Part shown: positions 8,980-18,400 of the stretch, piece by piece
Layout: every line of letters begins with the position of its first letter
Numbering within the stretch: position 1 is the stretch's first letter
Source of the DNA: Bacteroidaceae bacterium
GTDB lineage: Bacteria > Bacteroidota > Bacteroidia > Bacteroidales > Bacteroidaceae
DNA: 64,000 nucleotides
Direction of reading: 5' to 3'
Assembly (NCBI GenBank): GCA_017442185.1
Contig: JAFSAT010000044.1
Location: 22,798 to 86,797 of the forward strand
Translations under genes and position numbers: made by a program
Notes under the pieces: generated by a model
What the model was told of the DNA's origin: nothing
The model's database searches: none
What the model saw: the letters and a program-made list of their open reading frames with translations, nothing else

Positions 8980-10005
8980 ATGAGACATTTAATAAAGAAA
9001 CAGATTCTTATGGCGGCTGTTGTCATTGCCGCATTTTTGTTATCGTCGGAGGTGTACGCTCAAAAGGCTGTGGAGCGCGGATATGCAACCATTAACGCAG
9101 AGCAGGCCCGGAATTACGTTGGCTTTCTTGCCGATGACCTGTTGCAAGGGCGCGATGCGGGAATGCCGGGAGGGCTTATTGCGGGGCGCTACATTGTGTC
9201 GTTACTGAAGGAGTGGGGCGTGGAACCTTTTTTAGAGAGTGGCTATTACCAGCCTTTTGAGGCGGTACGTGTGACTGAACCCTATCGTGGCAGGTGGGAG
9301 GTGCATGCCGATTCTTTGACACGTATAAAAGGGTCGGGTGCGCATAATTTGCGATGTATGAACAATATTCTTGCTGTAATTCCCGGTGAACGTACAGATG
9401 AATTTGTGATAATAGGTGCCCATTATGACCATTTGGGCTATGCTTGTGACATTGAGAATGACGGATGTTACAATGGTGCCGATGATAATGCGTCGGGTGT
9501 ATCGGCCGTGTTACAGATAGCAAAGGCTATGCTTCTGTCGGGAAAAAAGCCGTTGCGCACAGTGATATTTGCATTTTGGGACGGTGAAGAAAAGGGGCTT
9601 TTAGGGTCTAAATATTTTGTTGCCAATTGGCAAAAGCCCGAGCGCATTAAAGGATATATGAATTTTGATATGGTGGGTCGCGGCCCGGTCGATAATCCTC
9701 GCTATTTAAAATATTTTTACACCGAGGCGCACCCCTTGTTCGGAGATTGGTTGCGTGCCGACGTCGAAGAGCGCGGATTCTGTTTCTTGCCCGATTATCG
9801 CCCTTGGGATAATCCGATAGGTGGCAGCGATAATGGTTCTTTTGCTCTTGTAGGAGTTCCTATTGTGTGGTATCACACCGACGGACACCCTGATTATCAT
9901 CGTCCATCGGACAGTGCCGACAAGATTGATTATCCGAAATTGCTTGACATTACCCGTGCGGCTTATCTGTGTGCATGGCGCATGGCCAACGAAAAGGATT
10001 TCTGA
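8980..10005 (+). CDS. Secreted M28-family zinc aminopeptidase
   Basis: 341-residue exported metallopeptidase probably acting in the periplasm or outside the cell to release N-terminal amino acids. A signal peptide is clear (residues 1-27, basic start, 'LMAAVVIAAFLLSSEVYA|Q'). The co-catalytic two-zinc motif set of family M28 is complete: 'GAHYDHLG' (His/Asp, about 147-154), 'GADDNASG' (Asp, about 166-173), the catalytic Glu pair in 'WDGEEKGLLGS' (about 203-204), 'NFDMVGR' (Asp, about 229) and a C-terminal His in 'YHTDGHPDYH' (about 298-307). It has its own promoter and is divergent from the dcw operon, so it is probably monocistronic. Substrate unknown; glutaminyl cyclase relatives share the fold. 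Confidence 0.9.
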   Translation: MRHLIKKQILMAAVVIAAFLLSSEVYAQKAVERGYATINAEQARNYVGFLADDLLQGRDAGMPGGLIAGRYIVSLLKEWGVEPFLESGYYQPFEAVRVTEPYRGRWEVHADSLTRIKGSGAHNLRCMNNILAVIPGERTDEFVIIGAHYDHLGYACDIENDGCYNGADDNASGVSAVLQIAKAMLLSGKKPLRTVIFAFWDGEEKGLLGSKYFVANWQKPERIKGYMNFDMVGRGPVDNPRYLKYFYTEAHPLFGDWLRADVEERGFCFLPDYRPWDNPIGGSDNGSFALVGVPIVWYHTDGHPDYHRPSDSADKIDYPKLLDITRAAYLCAWRMANEKDF

Positions 10006-10026
10006 TGACAGATATTTTATAGTCCA

Positions 10027-10076
10027 GAGAGAGTATGAGAAGCAAACACAGATGATGCTAATTCTCACACTCTCTC
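10027..10076. terminator. Hairpin between convergent genes
   Basis: Arms 10027-10041 and 10062-10076 pair over 15 positions with a single A/C mismatch, which becomes a G-U pair in the minus-strand RNA, around a 20-base loop. It lies between the convergent M28 peptidase and TonB-receptor genes, as expected of a shared terminator. Neither side has a long T tract, so it may need additional factors. Confidence 0.5.
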
Positions 10077-10098
10077 CGGCTTTACTATTGTTCTTTCA

Positions 10099-12402
10099 TC
10101 AATTCAGAATTTTGAATCCGATGAAGAATGTTCTTGGAGCCGTGGGGCCGTAGAAATATCCCGAGTCTCTGTACTCTCCTTTGTCGAGGTCTTTCTGGAA
10201 GCTGTCGAAGATATTTTGTACTCCTGCATTAAGTTGCAGATTTATGTGGTCGCGCAGAATGAATGTATAGTCTAGTTTTAATCCAAGATCGAAGAAGTCG
10301 GGAGTGCTCTCCATGCGGTCGCTCTCGATATAACCTGCATAGTGGGGTACAATCATTTCGCCGGTGTAAGTTCCCGAGAGAGAGAGGTTCAGATTTTTTA
10401 AAGGCGAGGACGATAGTGTGAAGTAACCATATAGGTCGGGGGTGCGTGGCATACGCCTTGTGGTGAGCGCTTCGCCATCCACCTCAGTCCACACCTCGGG
10501 TTTTTTATATCGGCTCTTTTGGGCTGTTATGCCTAACTGCAGCGACACATCCTTGCCGTGTGCAAATTTTGTCTCTACATTAACACCATACACTTTTGCT
10601 CCGCTGCCGTTGCGTCGTTCTTTCATTACAAAGCCTTCGCTGTTTTTGCCTATGTCCTCAAGCACAAAAACATCGTTAAGTCCTGTATAGAAACCCTCTA
10701 CAAGTATATTACTTTGCCAATGGCCTATCTTGGTTGTCCAATCTATAGAACCGCTGAAACTGTTGGAGCGTTCCTCTTTTAGTCCGTCGGCAAGCTGTAT
10801 CTGCACACCCTCGCCGCCAACAGCTGTCACGTGCAAGTCCTCGTCGTATGCCTGCGGCGCACGGAATCCTGTCGACCATGTAAGGCGTGCTTGAAGCTCT
10901 GCCAACGGTTTATACAATAGGTTTATACGCGGGCTTATGATGGGATTGTCTATCAGATTATGCTTGTCGAGACGGGCGCCGAGCAATAAGGCAAAGTGCT
11001 TCATTTCCCACTCATTCTGCACGAATGTGCTTGCTATACGTACATCTTGCTTCATGTCGCGGTTGTAGCCTGTCATTATATCGTGCAGATTATTTTCCTG
11101 ATACTCTACTCCTCCTGTGAATGTGGCCGGGGCAAATAGGCAATCTCGCATCATCATGGTGTATGTGGCGCCGGTCACCCATGTGAGGTCGTCGGTCTTG
11201 CCGTATGCGTTAGGGTCGCGCTGTGCGCCATAATAGCTGTCGCGGTCGGTGTGTTGTATTGATGCGTAAACAGAAATTTTGTTTCTGAAATTGTTCCACG
11301 AATAGTCGTATGCGGCACCTCCGCTGTTTATTATGTGTTTGGTCTGCTCCGTTATGTCTGCTTCGTGTGGTTGATAGTCGAATCTGTTGCCTCCTCGACG
11401 TGTTTCATTGGTTGTGTGATATTCCAGGCTCAGGCGGCTGTTGATGCGTGGACGATAATAGGTGCGCAATCCGAATGTGTTAATATTAATCTTTCCAAGC
11501 TCCGAGAATCCGTCGCCATCGTGGTCGTATGGATTGCGATTGCGGTAGCTCTCGTATATGGCAATGCCATAAGAGTTGTCTTTTGCCACGAGCGATGCGT
11601 TTGCACCCATATATTGTTCCCATACCTTGCCGCCAAGATTTGAGAAATTGCTTGATATTTGGAACGAATTGTTCACAGGGTCTTTGGTGATGATGTTTAC
11701 TGTTCCGCCAACGGCGTTGGCGCCAAAGAGGGCCGAGCCTCCTCCGCGTACAACCTCTACACGCTCTATCATATTTACAGGTATCTGTTCAAGCCCGTAT
11801 ACACCGCTGAGTGCGCTTACTATGGGGCGGCTGTTTATCAGTATCTGCGAATAGGGGCCTTCAAGCCCGTTTATTCTCACCTGTGGAAATCCGCAATTCT
11901 GGCAGTTGTTCTCCACTCGCAAGCCCGGTACATAGTTGAGGCTCTTTGCAAGGTCGGTGGAATTTACTTTGTCGAATAGCAGTGGGTTTATGACATTTAC
12001 AACCACAGGGGCATCTTGTCGGCGAACTTCGTTACGATTCGCCGACACAACCACTTCGTTTATTACCAGCGATTCTTCTACCATCTTGAAGTGTACCACA
12101 GCGGTAAATTCTTTGCTCACTGTTATCTCTTTTGTTTGTGTGATATATCCGAGTGCCGACACGCGCAGAGTGTATTTTCCGGGACGCAGTTTGCGAAATT
12201 CAAATTGTCCGTGTTCGTTACTGCTTGTGCCCTCTCCTGTTTCAATGATAAGTATATTGGCATAGGGAATGTCATCCTCTGTGTCAGCCTCTATTACGTG
12301 GCCTGAAATCATATTCCCCTCTTTGATTCCATTGTGTCTGCTTGCCTGCACCCCTGTGATTACAGCGATGGCTAAGGTTAAAATTGTGATTGCTCTTTTC
12401 AT
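10099..12402 (-). CDS. TonB-dependent outer-membrane receptor with carboxypeptidase-regulatory-like N-terminus
   Basis: Outer-membrane active transporter. I start it at the ATG ending at 12402 (MKRAITILTLAIAVITG), giving 767 residues and a clean signal peptide; the frame can be opened 11 codons earlier without support. Order: signal peptide (1-21), CarboxypepD_reg-like domain (about 28-115), plug (about 125-240) with 'VVRGGGSALFGANAVGGTVNIITKDP', then a 22-strand-type barrel ending in an aromatic 'FFIGFKILN'. The plug has the unusual 'NNCQNCGFPQVRINGLEGP' segment with a CxxC pair. No SusD partner follows, so this is a stand-alone receptor of the siderophore/metal/cobalamin kind rather than a glycan SusC. 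Substrate not determinable. A weak promoter and a 15-bp dyad lie upstream. Confidence 0.9.
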   Translation of the reverse strand: MKRAITILTLAIAVITGVQASRHNGIKEGNMISGHVIEADTEDDIPYANILIIETGEGTSSNEHGQFEFRKLRPGKYTLRVSALGYITQTKEITVSKEFTAVVHFKMVEESLVINEVVVSANRNEVRRQDAPVVVNVINPLLFDKVNSTDLAKSLNYVPGLRVENNCQNCGFPQVRINGLEGPYSQILINSRPIVSALSGVYGLEQIPVNMIERVEVVRGGGSALFGANAVGGTVNIITKDPVNNSFQISSNFSNLGGKVWEQYMGANASLVAKDNSYGIAIYESYRNRNPYDHDGDGFSELGKININTFGLRTYYRPRINSRLSLEYHTTNETRRGGNRFDYQPHEADITEQTKHIINSGGAAYDYSWNNFRNKISVYASIQHTDRDSYYGAQRDPNAYGKTDDLTWVTGATYTMMMRDCLFAPATFTGGVEYQENNLHDIMTGYNRDMKQDVRIASTFVQNEWEMKHFALLLGARLDKHNLIDNPIISPRINLLYKPLAELQARLTWSTGFRAPQAYDEDLHVTAVGGEGVQIQLADGLKEERSNSFSGSIDWTTKIGHWQSNILVEGFYTGLNDVFVLEDIGKNSEGFVMKERRNGSGAKVYGVNVETKFAHGKDVSLQLGITAQKSRYKKPEVWTEVDGEALTTRRMPRTPDLYGYFTLSSSPLKNLNLSLSGTYTGEMIVPHYAGYIESDRMESTPDFFDLGLKLDYTFILRDHINLQLNAGVQNIFDSFQKDLDKGEYRDSGYFYGPTAPRTFFIGFKILN

Positions 12403-12501
12403 CTCTTTTTTGTGTAGTTTTATTTTTTTTTGCAAAGTTTATGATAAAAACAGCTTTTTGCAATCGCAATTTTTAGTTAAATTATAAATATGCTTAATGA
12501 T

Positions 12502-12516
12502 TTGTGATTATCACAA
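12502..12516. promoter_or_regulatory. 15-bp perfect dyad upstream of the TonB receptor
   Basis: TTGTGATTATCACAA is a perfect 7-1-7 palindrome, 100 bases upstream of the receptor start codon and in the 231-base gap after nhaA. It resembles operators of CRP/FNR- or Fur-superfamily regulators, but its central spacing fits none of their consensus sites exactly. Possible metal- or nutrient-responsive control of the receptor is inference. Confidence 0.35.
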
Positions 12517-12531
12517 GGTGTTTGATTAACA

Positions 12532-12589
12532 TAATTCTGCCATTCTGTTGCCGCTCACAGCTATCAGTGACAACAGAATGGCAGAATTA
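12532..12589. terminator. 19-bp perfect stem-loop between nhaA and the TonB receptor
   Basis: Arms 12532-12550 and 12571-12589 are perfectly complementary over 19 bases, and a further 4-bp stem (12554-12557 with 12567-12570) closes inside the loop. The plus-strand side is followed by TTTTTTGTTT. The most economical reading is the terminator of nhaA (minus strand, ending at 12634), although the better T tract is on the plus-strand side. Confidence 0.6.
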
Positions 12590-12633
12590 CTTTTTTGTTT
12601 GCTGCGATTGGCGATGCGCAGCTTCTAAATACT

Positions 12634-13971
12634 TTATCTCTTTTTCGGAAGGAATATTTGCAGCAAAATGCAACCTATGATTGCCGAAATGAACGAGCCG
12701 CACAATATTCCCAATTTCGCTTGTGCAAGCAACTCGGCTCCGCGTGCAGGAACGGCTGCATATGAAAGGTCTGCAATGAAAATTGAAACTGTAAGACCGA
12801 TACCGCATAGTGCGCATACACCTGAGAATGACTTCCAATCGGCTCCGTCGGGCAGTGTGACAATGCCCATTTTTACGGCAACCCATGCAAATAGGAATAC
12901 TCCTACAAACTTACCAATCACCAATCCCGACATCACAGGCATTCCTACACCCGAGAAGAGGCTTTCGAGGCTCATGGTTGAGAAGTCTACTCCAATGTTA
13001 GAGAATGCGAACACCGGTATTACTACATAACCTATGAGTGCATGAAGATTGTCCTCAAGGTCTTGCAAGGGGCTGATGAGCTTGTCGGTGGCCGATTCTA
13101 TGCTTTTGAGACGGTTTATTTCGTCGTTGCTGAGTATTACGGTGCCCTTCTTGCCTGTATCTTCTATCACAGGGAATTTGCTCAGGTGTTCGCGTATGCG
13201 TTTGAGGTAGAACCCTGTTCCTTTTTGCAATGTAGCCGGAATGCAGAATGCTGTTATAACGCCGGCAATGGTGGCGTGTATGCCGGAATTTAACATTGTG
13301 TACCACAGTACAAGTCCTGTCAGCAGATAGAAGAATTTGTTGTGTACCTTTGCGCGATTACCTATTATCATAATGAGCACGCAGATAGCCGACAGAATAA
13401 GATAGTTTGTGTGTATTTCCGATGTGTAGAAGAGTGCTATCACGATGATGCCCCCAAGGTCGTCGGCAACGGCCAATGCTGCCAGAAAAACCTTCAGTCC
13501 GGTGGGAACTCTTGTGCTGAACACCGATAGCACACCAAGCGAGAATGCTATGTCTGTTGCCATGGGTATTGCAATACCGCGTTGCATGTCGGCGTCGCCG
13601 GGGCATAGCAGCCAAAATACAATCACCGGGAATAACATTCCGCCACATGCGCCTATTACCGGGAGCATGGCCTTTTTCATTGAGGATAGCTCGCCTACTA
13701 AAATCTCACGCTTAATTTCGAGTCCCACAGAGAGGAAGAACAGCGCCATCAAAAAGTCGTTTATAACCTGCAACAGCGTCATGCTGTGTCCGTGGTGGCT
13801 GAACAGATTAAAATTTCCTACCGAGATGCTTACCGGTTGTTGCCAAAAATCAAAGTACCATTCTTTTGCAGCGGTGTTTGCACATATCAGAGCAAGAATG
13901 GTGCAGATGATGAGCAGTACACTTGATGATGCATACTTCTTAAGCATGCTTTTGAAACTATAATTTGCCAT
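12634..13971 (-). CDS. nhaA: NhaA, Na+/H+ antiporter
   Basis: Inner-membrane antiporter expelling Na+ (or Li+) in exchange for protons. 445 residues and about 12 helices. Family motifs are clear: 'FFLSVGLEIKREILVGEL' near residue 80, 'GIAIPMATDIAFSLGVL' near 135 and the ion-binding Asp pair in 'AALAVADDLGGIIVIALF' near 168-169. A charged cytoplasmic insert with 'KRIREHLSKF' and 'EINRLKSIESATDKL' lies between about 255 and 300, longer than in E. coli NhaA but common in this phylum. It follows the C1 peptidase gene on the same strand by 24 bases and may be cotranscribed with it. The C-terminus ends in a basic 'LPKKR'. Confidence 0.95.
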   Translation of the reverse strand: MANYSFKSMLKKYASSSVLLIICTILALICANTAAKEWYFDFWQQPVSISVGNFNLFSHHGHSMTLLQVINDFLMALFFLSVGLEIKREILVGELSSMKKAMLPVIGACGGMLFPVIVFWLLCPGDADMQRGIAIPMATDIAFSLGVLSVFSTRVPTGLKVFLAALAVADDLGGIIVIALFYTSEIHTNYLILSAICVLIMIIGNRAKVHNKFFYLLTGLVLWYTMLNSGIHATIAGVITAFCIPATLQKGTGFYLKRIREHLSKFPVIEDTGKKGTVILSNDEINRLKSIESATDKLISPLQDLEDNLHALIGYVVIPVFAFSNIGVDFSTMSLESLFSGVGMPVMSGLVIGKFVGVFLFAWVAVKMGIVTLPDGADWKSFSGVCALCGIGLTVSIFIADLSYAAVPARGAELLAQAKLGILCGSFISAIIGCILLQIFLPKKR

Positions 13972-13995
13972 ATTTCTTTCTGTTGTGTCAGTTTC

Positions 13996-15399
13996 TTACT
14001 CTTCGGGGGTGAACATGGGATCCCATGCAGGTAAAAGGGTGGGTTTCTCTTTGAGTGCTTCCAATACCTTTGCGGGAACATATTTTTTGTCAACCACAAG
14101 GCGGAACATATATTCGTCGAACCACTCGTCGGTCATTATTATAGTACCGTGGAAGCCCGATGATGCTCCCCAGCTGTTCTCTACCTGCCATTTGATGGGC
14201 TTGCCATTGTTGTCGAGGTCTACGGCTTTCAGTGTCATCGCGTGTGATGAGCCGCTGTCGAAAGTCATTATTCTCTCGCGTTTATCCATGCCGAATTCTG
14301 TTCCCAACAGTGTCTCGTAGTCGTAGTTGTTAAGGTCGAGAAGGCCGCGCTTGCTGTCGAGGAATTTCCCTACATCGCACGAGAAGTACATCATGGTGCT
14401 GTCTTTTATGGATGCTATGGCCATGGCTTTTATATCGTCGAGAGGCAGGTTGACGTAGAGCCAATTGTGTCCGTCGTAGGTGTGGCGGTCGTACTCTATT
14501 TCGTATGTCTTCCAATAGGGGCGTGTGGGATCGTTCATCAGCATAACATAGTTATTTTGCAAATCCCAACCTATGTATTTTTGATAGAAACTTTGAGGTG
14601 TGTAGCTTTGAGGCTCTTCGCGATACTCTCCATTGGCATCCTTTGGCGCCCATGTGAATTCTGTCGGTGGTGTGCCGTACACTTTGGCAAGCATGCCGTA
14701 TATTGTTTTAAGTTGCTCCTTTTTTATATTGAGCAGTTCTTTCTCTTTTGCTCCATTTTCGTGTGCTTGACGCAAGCGTATGCCATATTCGCGCAGTTTG
14801 CGCTTAAGCAGGCTGTTGAATGCGCCTGTGTTGTTGCTGGTGTATGTCTCCTTCATTATACCTTTGGGCACTACTCCGTATTTTGTCACAAGGTCGGCAA
14901 CGCCGGTGAATGTACCACCGTCGCTGAGCGGGTTTTTAAAGAGCCACTCTACTGTGCGGTCGTCAAAGGGTTTTTTACGTGTGTCTATTATGCCTTGAAG
15001 AAACAGATTTGATTTTTCGAGCTGATCCCAAAAGAAGTTATATACTTGTGAAAATTCAAATGCGCCCATCTTTTGTTCGGCTATCATTTTTGCACGCATT
15101 ACGTTCATGCCTGTGAAAAGCCAGCAGCGTCCCGATGATTCCTGATTGCTTATGCCCTTTGACTCAACACTGTTGCTGAAGTGTGTGTGCATCTCGTTCT
15201 GATTCTCTTGGTTTAGGGCGAGGGTGTTTACACTGTTACTCAGCATTACATTCCGAAGTGCTTTCTCGGCTCCGACAGGTTTATAACTTTCGGCAAATTC
15301 TTTCAGCATTTGTGCGTCTATTGCTCCATTTTGTGCCGTAGCGCCGATGGTGCATAGCATAGCTGCTATTAAGGCTGTTTTTTTGAGCTTTTTTCTCAT
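13996..15399 (-). CDS. Secreted C1B cysteine peptidase (bleomycin-hydrolase/PepC-like)
   Basis: 467 residues. A signal peptide (about 1-22, 'KTALIAAMLCTIGATAQ') indicates export, unlike cytosolic PepC. The papain-type triad is visible in the C1B arrangement: nucleophile Cys in 'NQESSGRCWLFTGMN' (about 91), His in 'SGSSHAMTLKAVD' (about 385) and Asn in 'WQVENSWG' (about 407), with the upstream Gln of the oxyanion hole in 'NQES'. C1B enzymes are hexameric aminopeptidases that trim short peptides. A promoter with TTG-N19-TATATTCG immediately precedes it, overlapping the mfd stop. nhaA follows by 24 bases. Together with the M28 enzyme and the S8 protease it gives three exported peptidases in this window. 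Confidence 0.9.
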   Translation of the reverse strand: MRKKLKKTALIAAMLCTIGATAQNGAIDAQMLKEFAESYKPVGAEKALRNVMLSNSVNTLALNQENQNEMHTHFSNSVESKGISNQESSGRCWLFTGMNVMRAKMIAEQKMGAFEFSQVYNFFWDQLEKSNLFLQGIIDTRKKPFDDRTVEWLFKNPLSDGGTFTGVADLVTKYGVVPKGIMKETYTSNNTGAFNSLLKRKLREYGIRLRQAHENGAKEKELLNIKKEQLKTIYGMLAKVYGTPPTEFTWAPKDANGEYREEPQSYTPQSFYQKYIGWDLQNNYVMLMNDPTRPYWKTYEIEYDRHTYDGHNWLYVNLPLDDIKAMAIASIKDSTMMYFSCDVGKFLDSKRGLLDLNNYDYETLLGTEFGMDKRERIMTFDSGSSHAMTLKAVDLDNNGKPIKWQVENSWGASSGFHGTIIMTDEWFDEYMFRLVVDKKYVPAKVLEALKEKPTLLPAWDPMFTPEE

Positions 15400-15438
15400 T
15401 TTTGTATGATTTTGTTATGTTTGATTTTGTTTTGTTTG

Positions 15439-15468
15439 CGAATATAGTGCTATTTTGTGAAAATTCAA
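15439..15468 (-). promoter_or_regulatory. Promoter of the C1 peptidase gene
   Basis: Minus strand: TTG (15466-15468), a 19-base spacer and TATATTCG (15439-15446), the TAnnTTCG variant of the Bacteroidetes -7 element. The -33 box overlaps the mfd stop codon, so the peptidase gene can be expressed separately from mfd. Transcription would start near 15432, about 33 bases before the ATG. Confidence 0.6.
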
Positions 15469-18400
15469 AAACTATTTGTGTAACGCAACATCTCTTCAAT
15501 GAATCTAATAGCGGTATCTATGTTTTTTACCGTGTCGATAATCAGGGTGAGCCGACGGTTATCGGGGCGGGTGCGGCATTTGAACTGTGTCGAGCCGATA
15601 AAAGCGAGTATTTTGCCCATTGTTTCGCTTTCGTACAGGCGACGATTGCTCTCGTCTGCAAAGACGAGGGTCATTTTCCCGCTTTTGAGAATTATCTTCT
15701 CGATGCCCAATTCTTGTGCTTTGCGGCGCAGGAGCACCATGCGTATGAGGCCTTGCCCCTCGGGAGGGATGGGGCCGAAACGGTCTTTCATACGGTTGCA
15801 AAAGGCCTCTAAATCGCGCTCGTTGGTGATGGCATCAAGCTCGCGGTAGAGCAGTATGCGCTCGTTGCCGTCGGGAACGTATAGTGGCGGAAAATATAGC
15901 TCAAGGTCGCTCTCCACAAGACAATCGTTTACGAAGCCGGCTTTATTATCTTCATTTTCATCGTTCAGGATGTCGGCAAATTCTTCGGTTTTCAGTTCTC
16001 TTACGGCTTCGGCAAGCACTTTTTGATAGGTTTCGTAGCCAAGGTCGGCTATAAATCCGCTCTGTTCGGCGCCCAAAAGATTTCCGGCACCGCGTATGTC
16101 GAGGTCTTGCATGGCAATGTTCATGCCGCTGCCCAATTCACTGAAACTTTCGATGGCTTCGAGGCGTCGGCGTGCTTCGCTGTTTAGCATGTCGCGTGGC
16201 GGGGTCAGCATGTAGCAGAAGGCTTTGCGCTTGCCTCTGCCCACTCGTCCGCGCATCTGATGCAAATCGCTCAACCCGAAACTTTGTGCCTGATTTATTA
16301 TAATTGTGTTTACGTTTGGGATGTCTATTCCGTTCTCTACTATCGAAGTGGCGATAAGAACATCGTAGTCGTGATTTATAAAGTCGTACAGGGTTTTTTC
16401 GAGTTGCGACGGCTCCATCTGCCCGTGTCCTATGCAGATTCGTGCATCGGGCACATGTCTGTGTATCAGATTCTCAAGCTCGTGCATGTTGGATATTCTG
16501 TTGTTTATGAAGAATATCTGTCCGTTGCGGCTTAGTTCGAAGTTTATTGCCTCTTTTATTACTTCGGCATCGAAAGTGTGTATCTCGGTGTGTATCGGAT
16601 AGCGATTGGGAGGCGGTGTTTGTATCATTGAGAGGTCGCGTGCGCCCATTATGGAGAATTGCAGAGTACGGGGAATGGGGGTTGCGGTCATTGTGAGTGT
16701 GTCAACGTTTATCTTCATCTGGCGCAGTTTTTCTTTTACTGCAACACCGAATTTCTGCTCCTCGTCGATGATGAGCAATCCAAGGTCTTTGAACTTTACA
16801 TCCTTGCCGGTGAGACGATGTGTGCCGATTACAATATCCACCTTTCCATCGGCAATTTCTTTAAGCACTGTTTTGCTTTGTGCCGATGTGCGAGCGCGGC
16901 TTAGGTATTCTACCGTGCATGGAAAATCTTTCAGGCGCTCTTTGAAAGTAAGATAATGTTGATAGGCAAGCACGGTGGTTGGGACGAGCACTGCAACCTG
17001 CTTCCCGTCGGTGGCGGCTTTAAATGCGGCACGTATCGCAACTTCTGTTTTTCCGAAACCTACGTCGCCGCATATCAGGCGATCCATTGGACGCTTGCGC
17101 TCCATGTCTTGCTTCACCTCGGTGGTAGCTTTGTGCTGGTCGGGGGTGTCTTCGTACATGAATCCTGTTTCAAGCTCTGTTTGCAGATAGCTGTCGGGTG
17201 AAAAGGCGAATCCCTCCTCGCGGTAGCGCTGCGAATAGAGCTTTATGAGGTCGCGTGCAATGTCTTTTATCTTCTTTTTTGTGCGCTCTTTCATGCGCTC
17301 CCATGCGCCGGAGCCTAATTTGCTTATGACGGGTGCTTCTCCCTCTCTGCCACGATATTTCGATATTTTATGCAGATTGTGTATTGATACAAATACAACA
17401 TCGTCGTTCTTGTATATGAGTTTTATTGCTTCTTGCACTGTGTCGCCGTTGGGTATGCGCACAAGTCCTCCGAATTTGCCTATTCCGTGGTCGATGTGAA
17501 CAATATAGTCGCCGGTTTTGAATTCTTTTAGTTCTTTGAGTGTCAGTGCAACTTTGCCGCTGCGTGCTTTTTCGCTTCGAAGCCTGAAATTGTGGAATCG
17601 TCCGAACAGTTGGTGGTCGGTGAAAAATACAGCGTGCAGTGTATGGTCGATGAAGCCTGCGTGTATTGTGTGGTCGACCGGTGTGAATGGAATGTTGCAT
17701 CCGCGCTCTTTGAAGATTGTTTCGAGACGTTCGGTCTGTCGTTTGTCGTCGGCAAGCATGTATATTGTGTAGCCCTTGTCGCGGTATTCGGCAAGGGTGT
17801 TCTCTGCAAGGTCGAGGTTTTTGTGGAAGATTGGTTGCGGCACTGTGTCGAATTTAACTTTCGTTGCTGCTTCAAGGTGCGAAGTTCGCAGTTCCCAATG
17901 GCGAGTGTTCCGCAGGTAGTTCTCTATTTCGGCGGTCGACATAAGTTCGGGCATTCGGGGCGGTGTCTCGTCGGAGAGCCTTGCTTGGAGCGAGAAACCC
18001 TCGTTGCGCAATTTCTCGATGCTGCGTTTGATGTGCTCTATGTCTTTTGTGATGAGAATTGTGTTTTTAGGCAGGAAGTTTGTGATGGGAACACTCTCGC
18101 CTCCCGACATTTTGGGCACAATCACAGCCTCGTCGACTTTTTGTTTGGTTAGCTGACTCTCCACTTCAAAGCACCTGATACTCTCCACCGTGTCTCCGAA
18201 GAAGTCTATGCGAAATGGCAGCTCCGATGAAAAAGAGTATATATCGATGAGACTTCCGCGCACGGCAAATTCTCCCGGTTCGTATACGTAGGTAACTTCT
18301 TTAAATTTAAGCTCACTCAATCTCTTCTCAAGAAATGCACGCTCAATGTTTGTACCTGTTTTTATGTTTATGCTGCACTCTTCGAGTGCCTTTTGCGATA

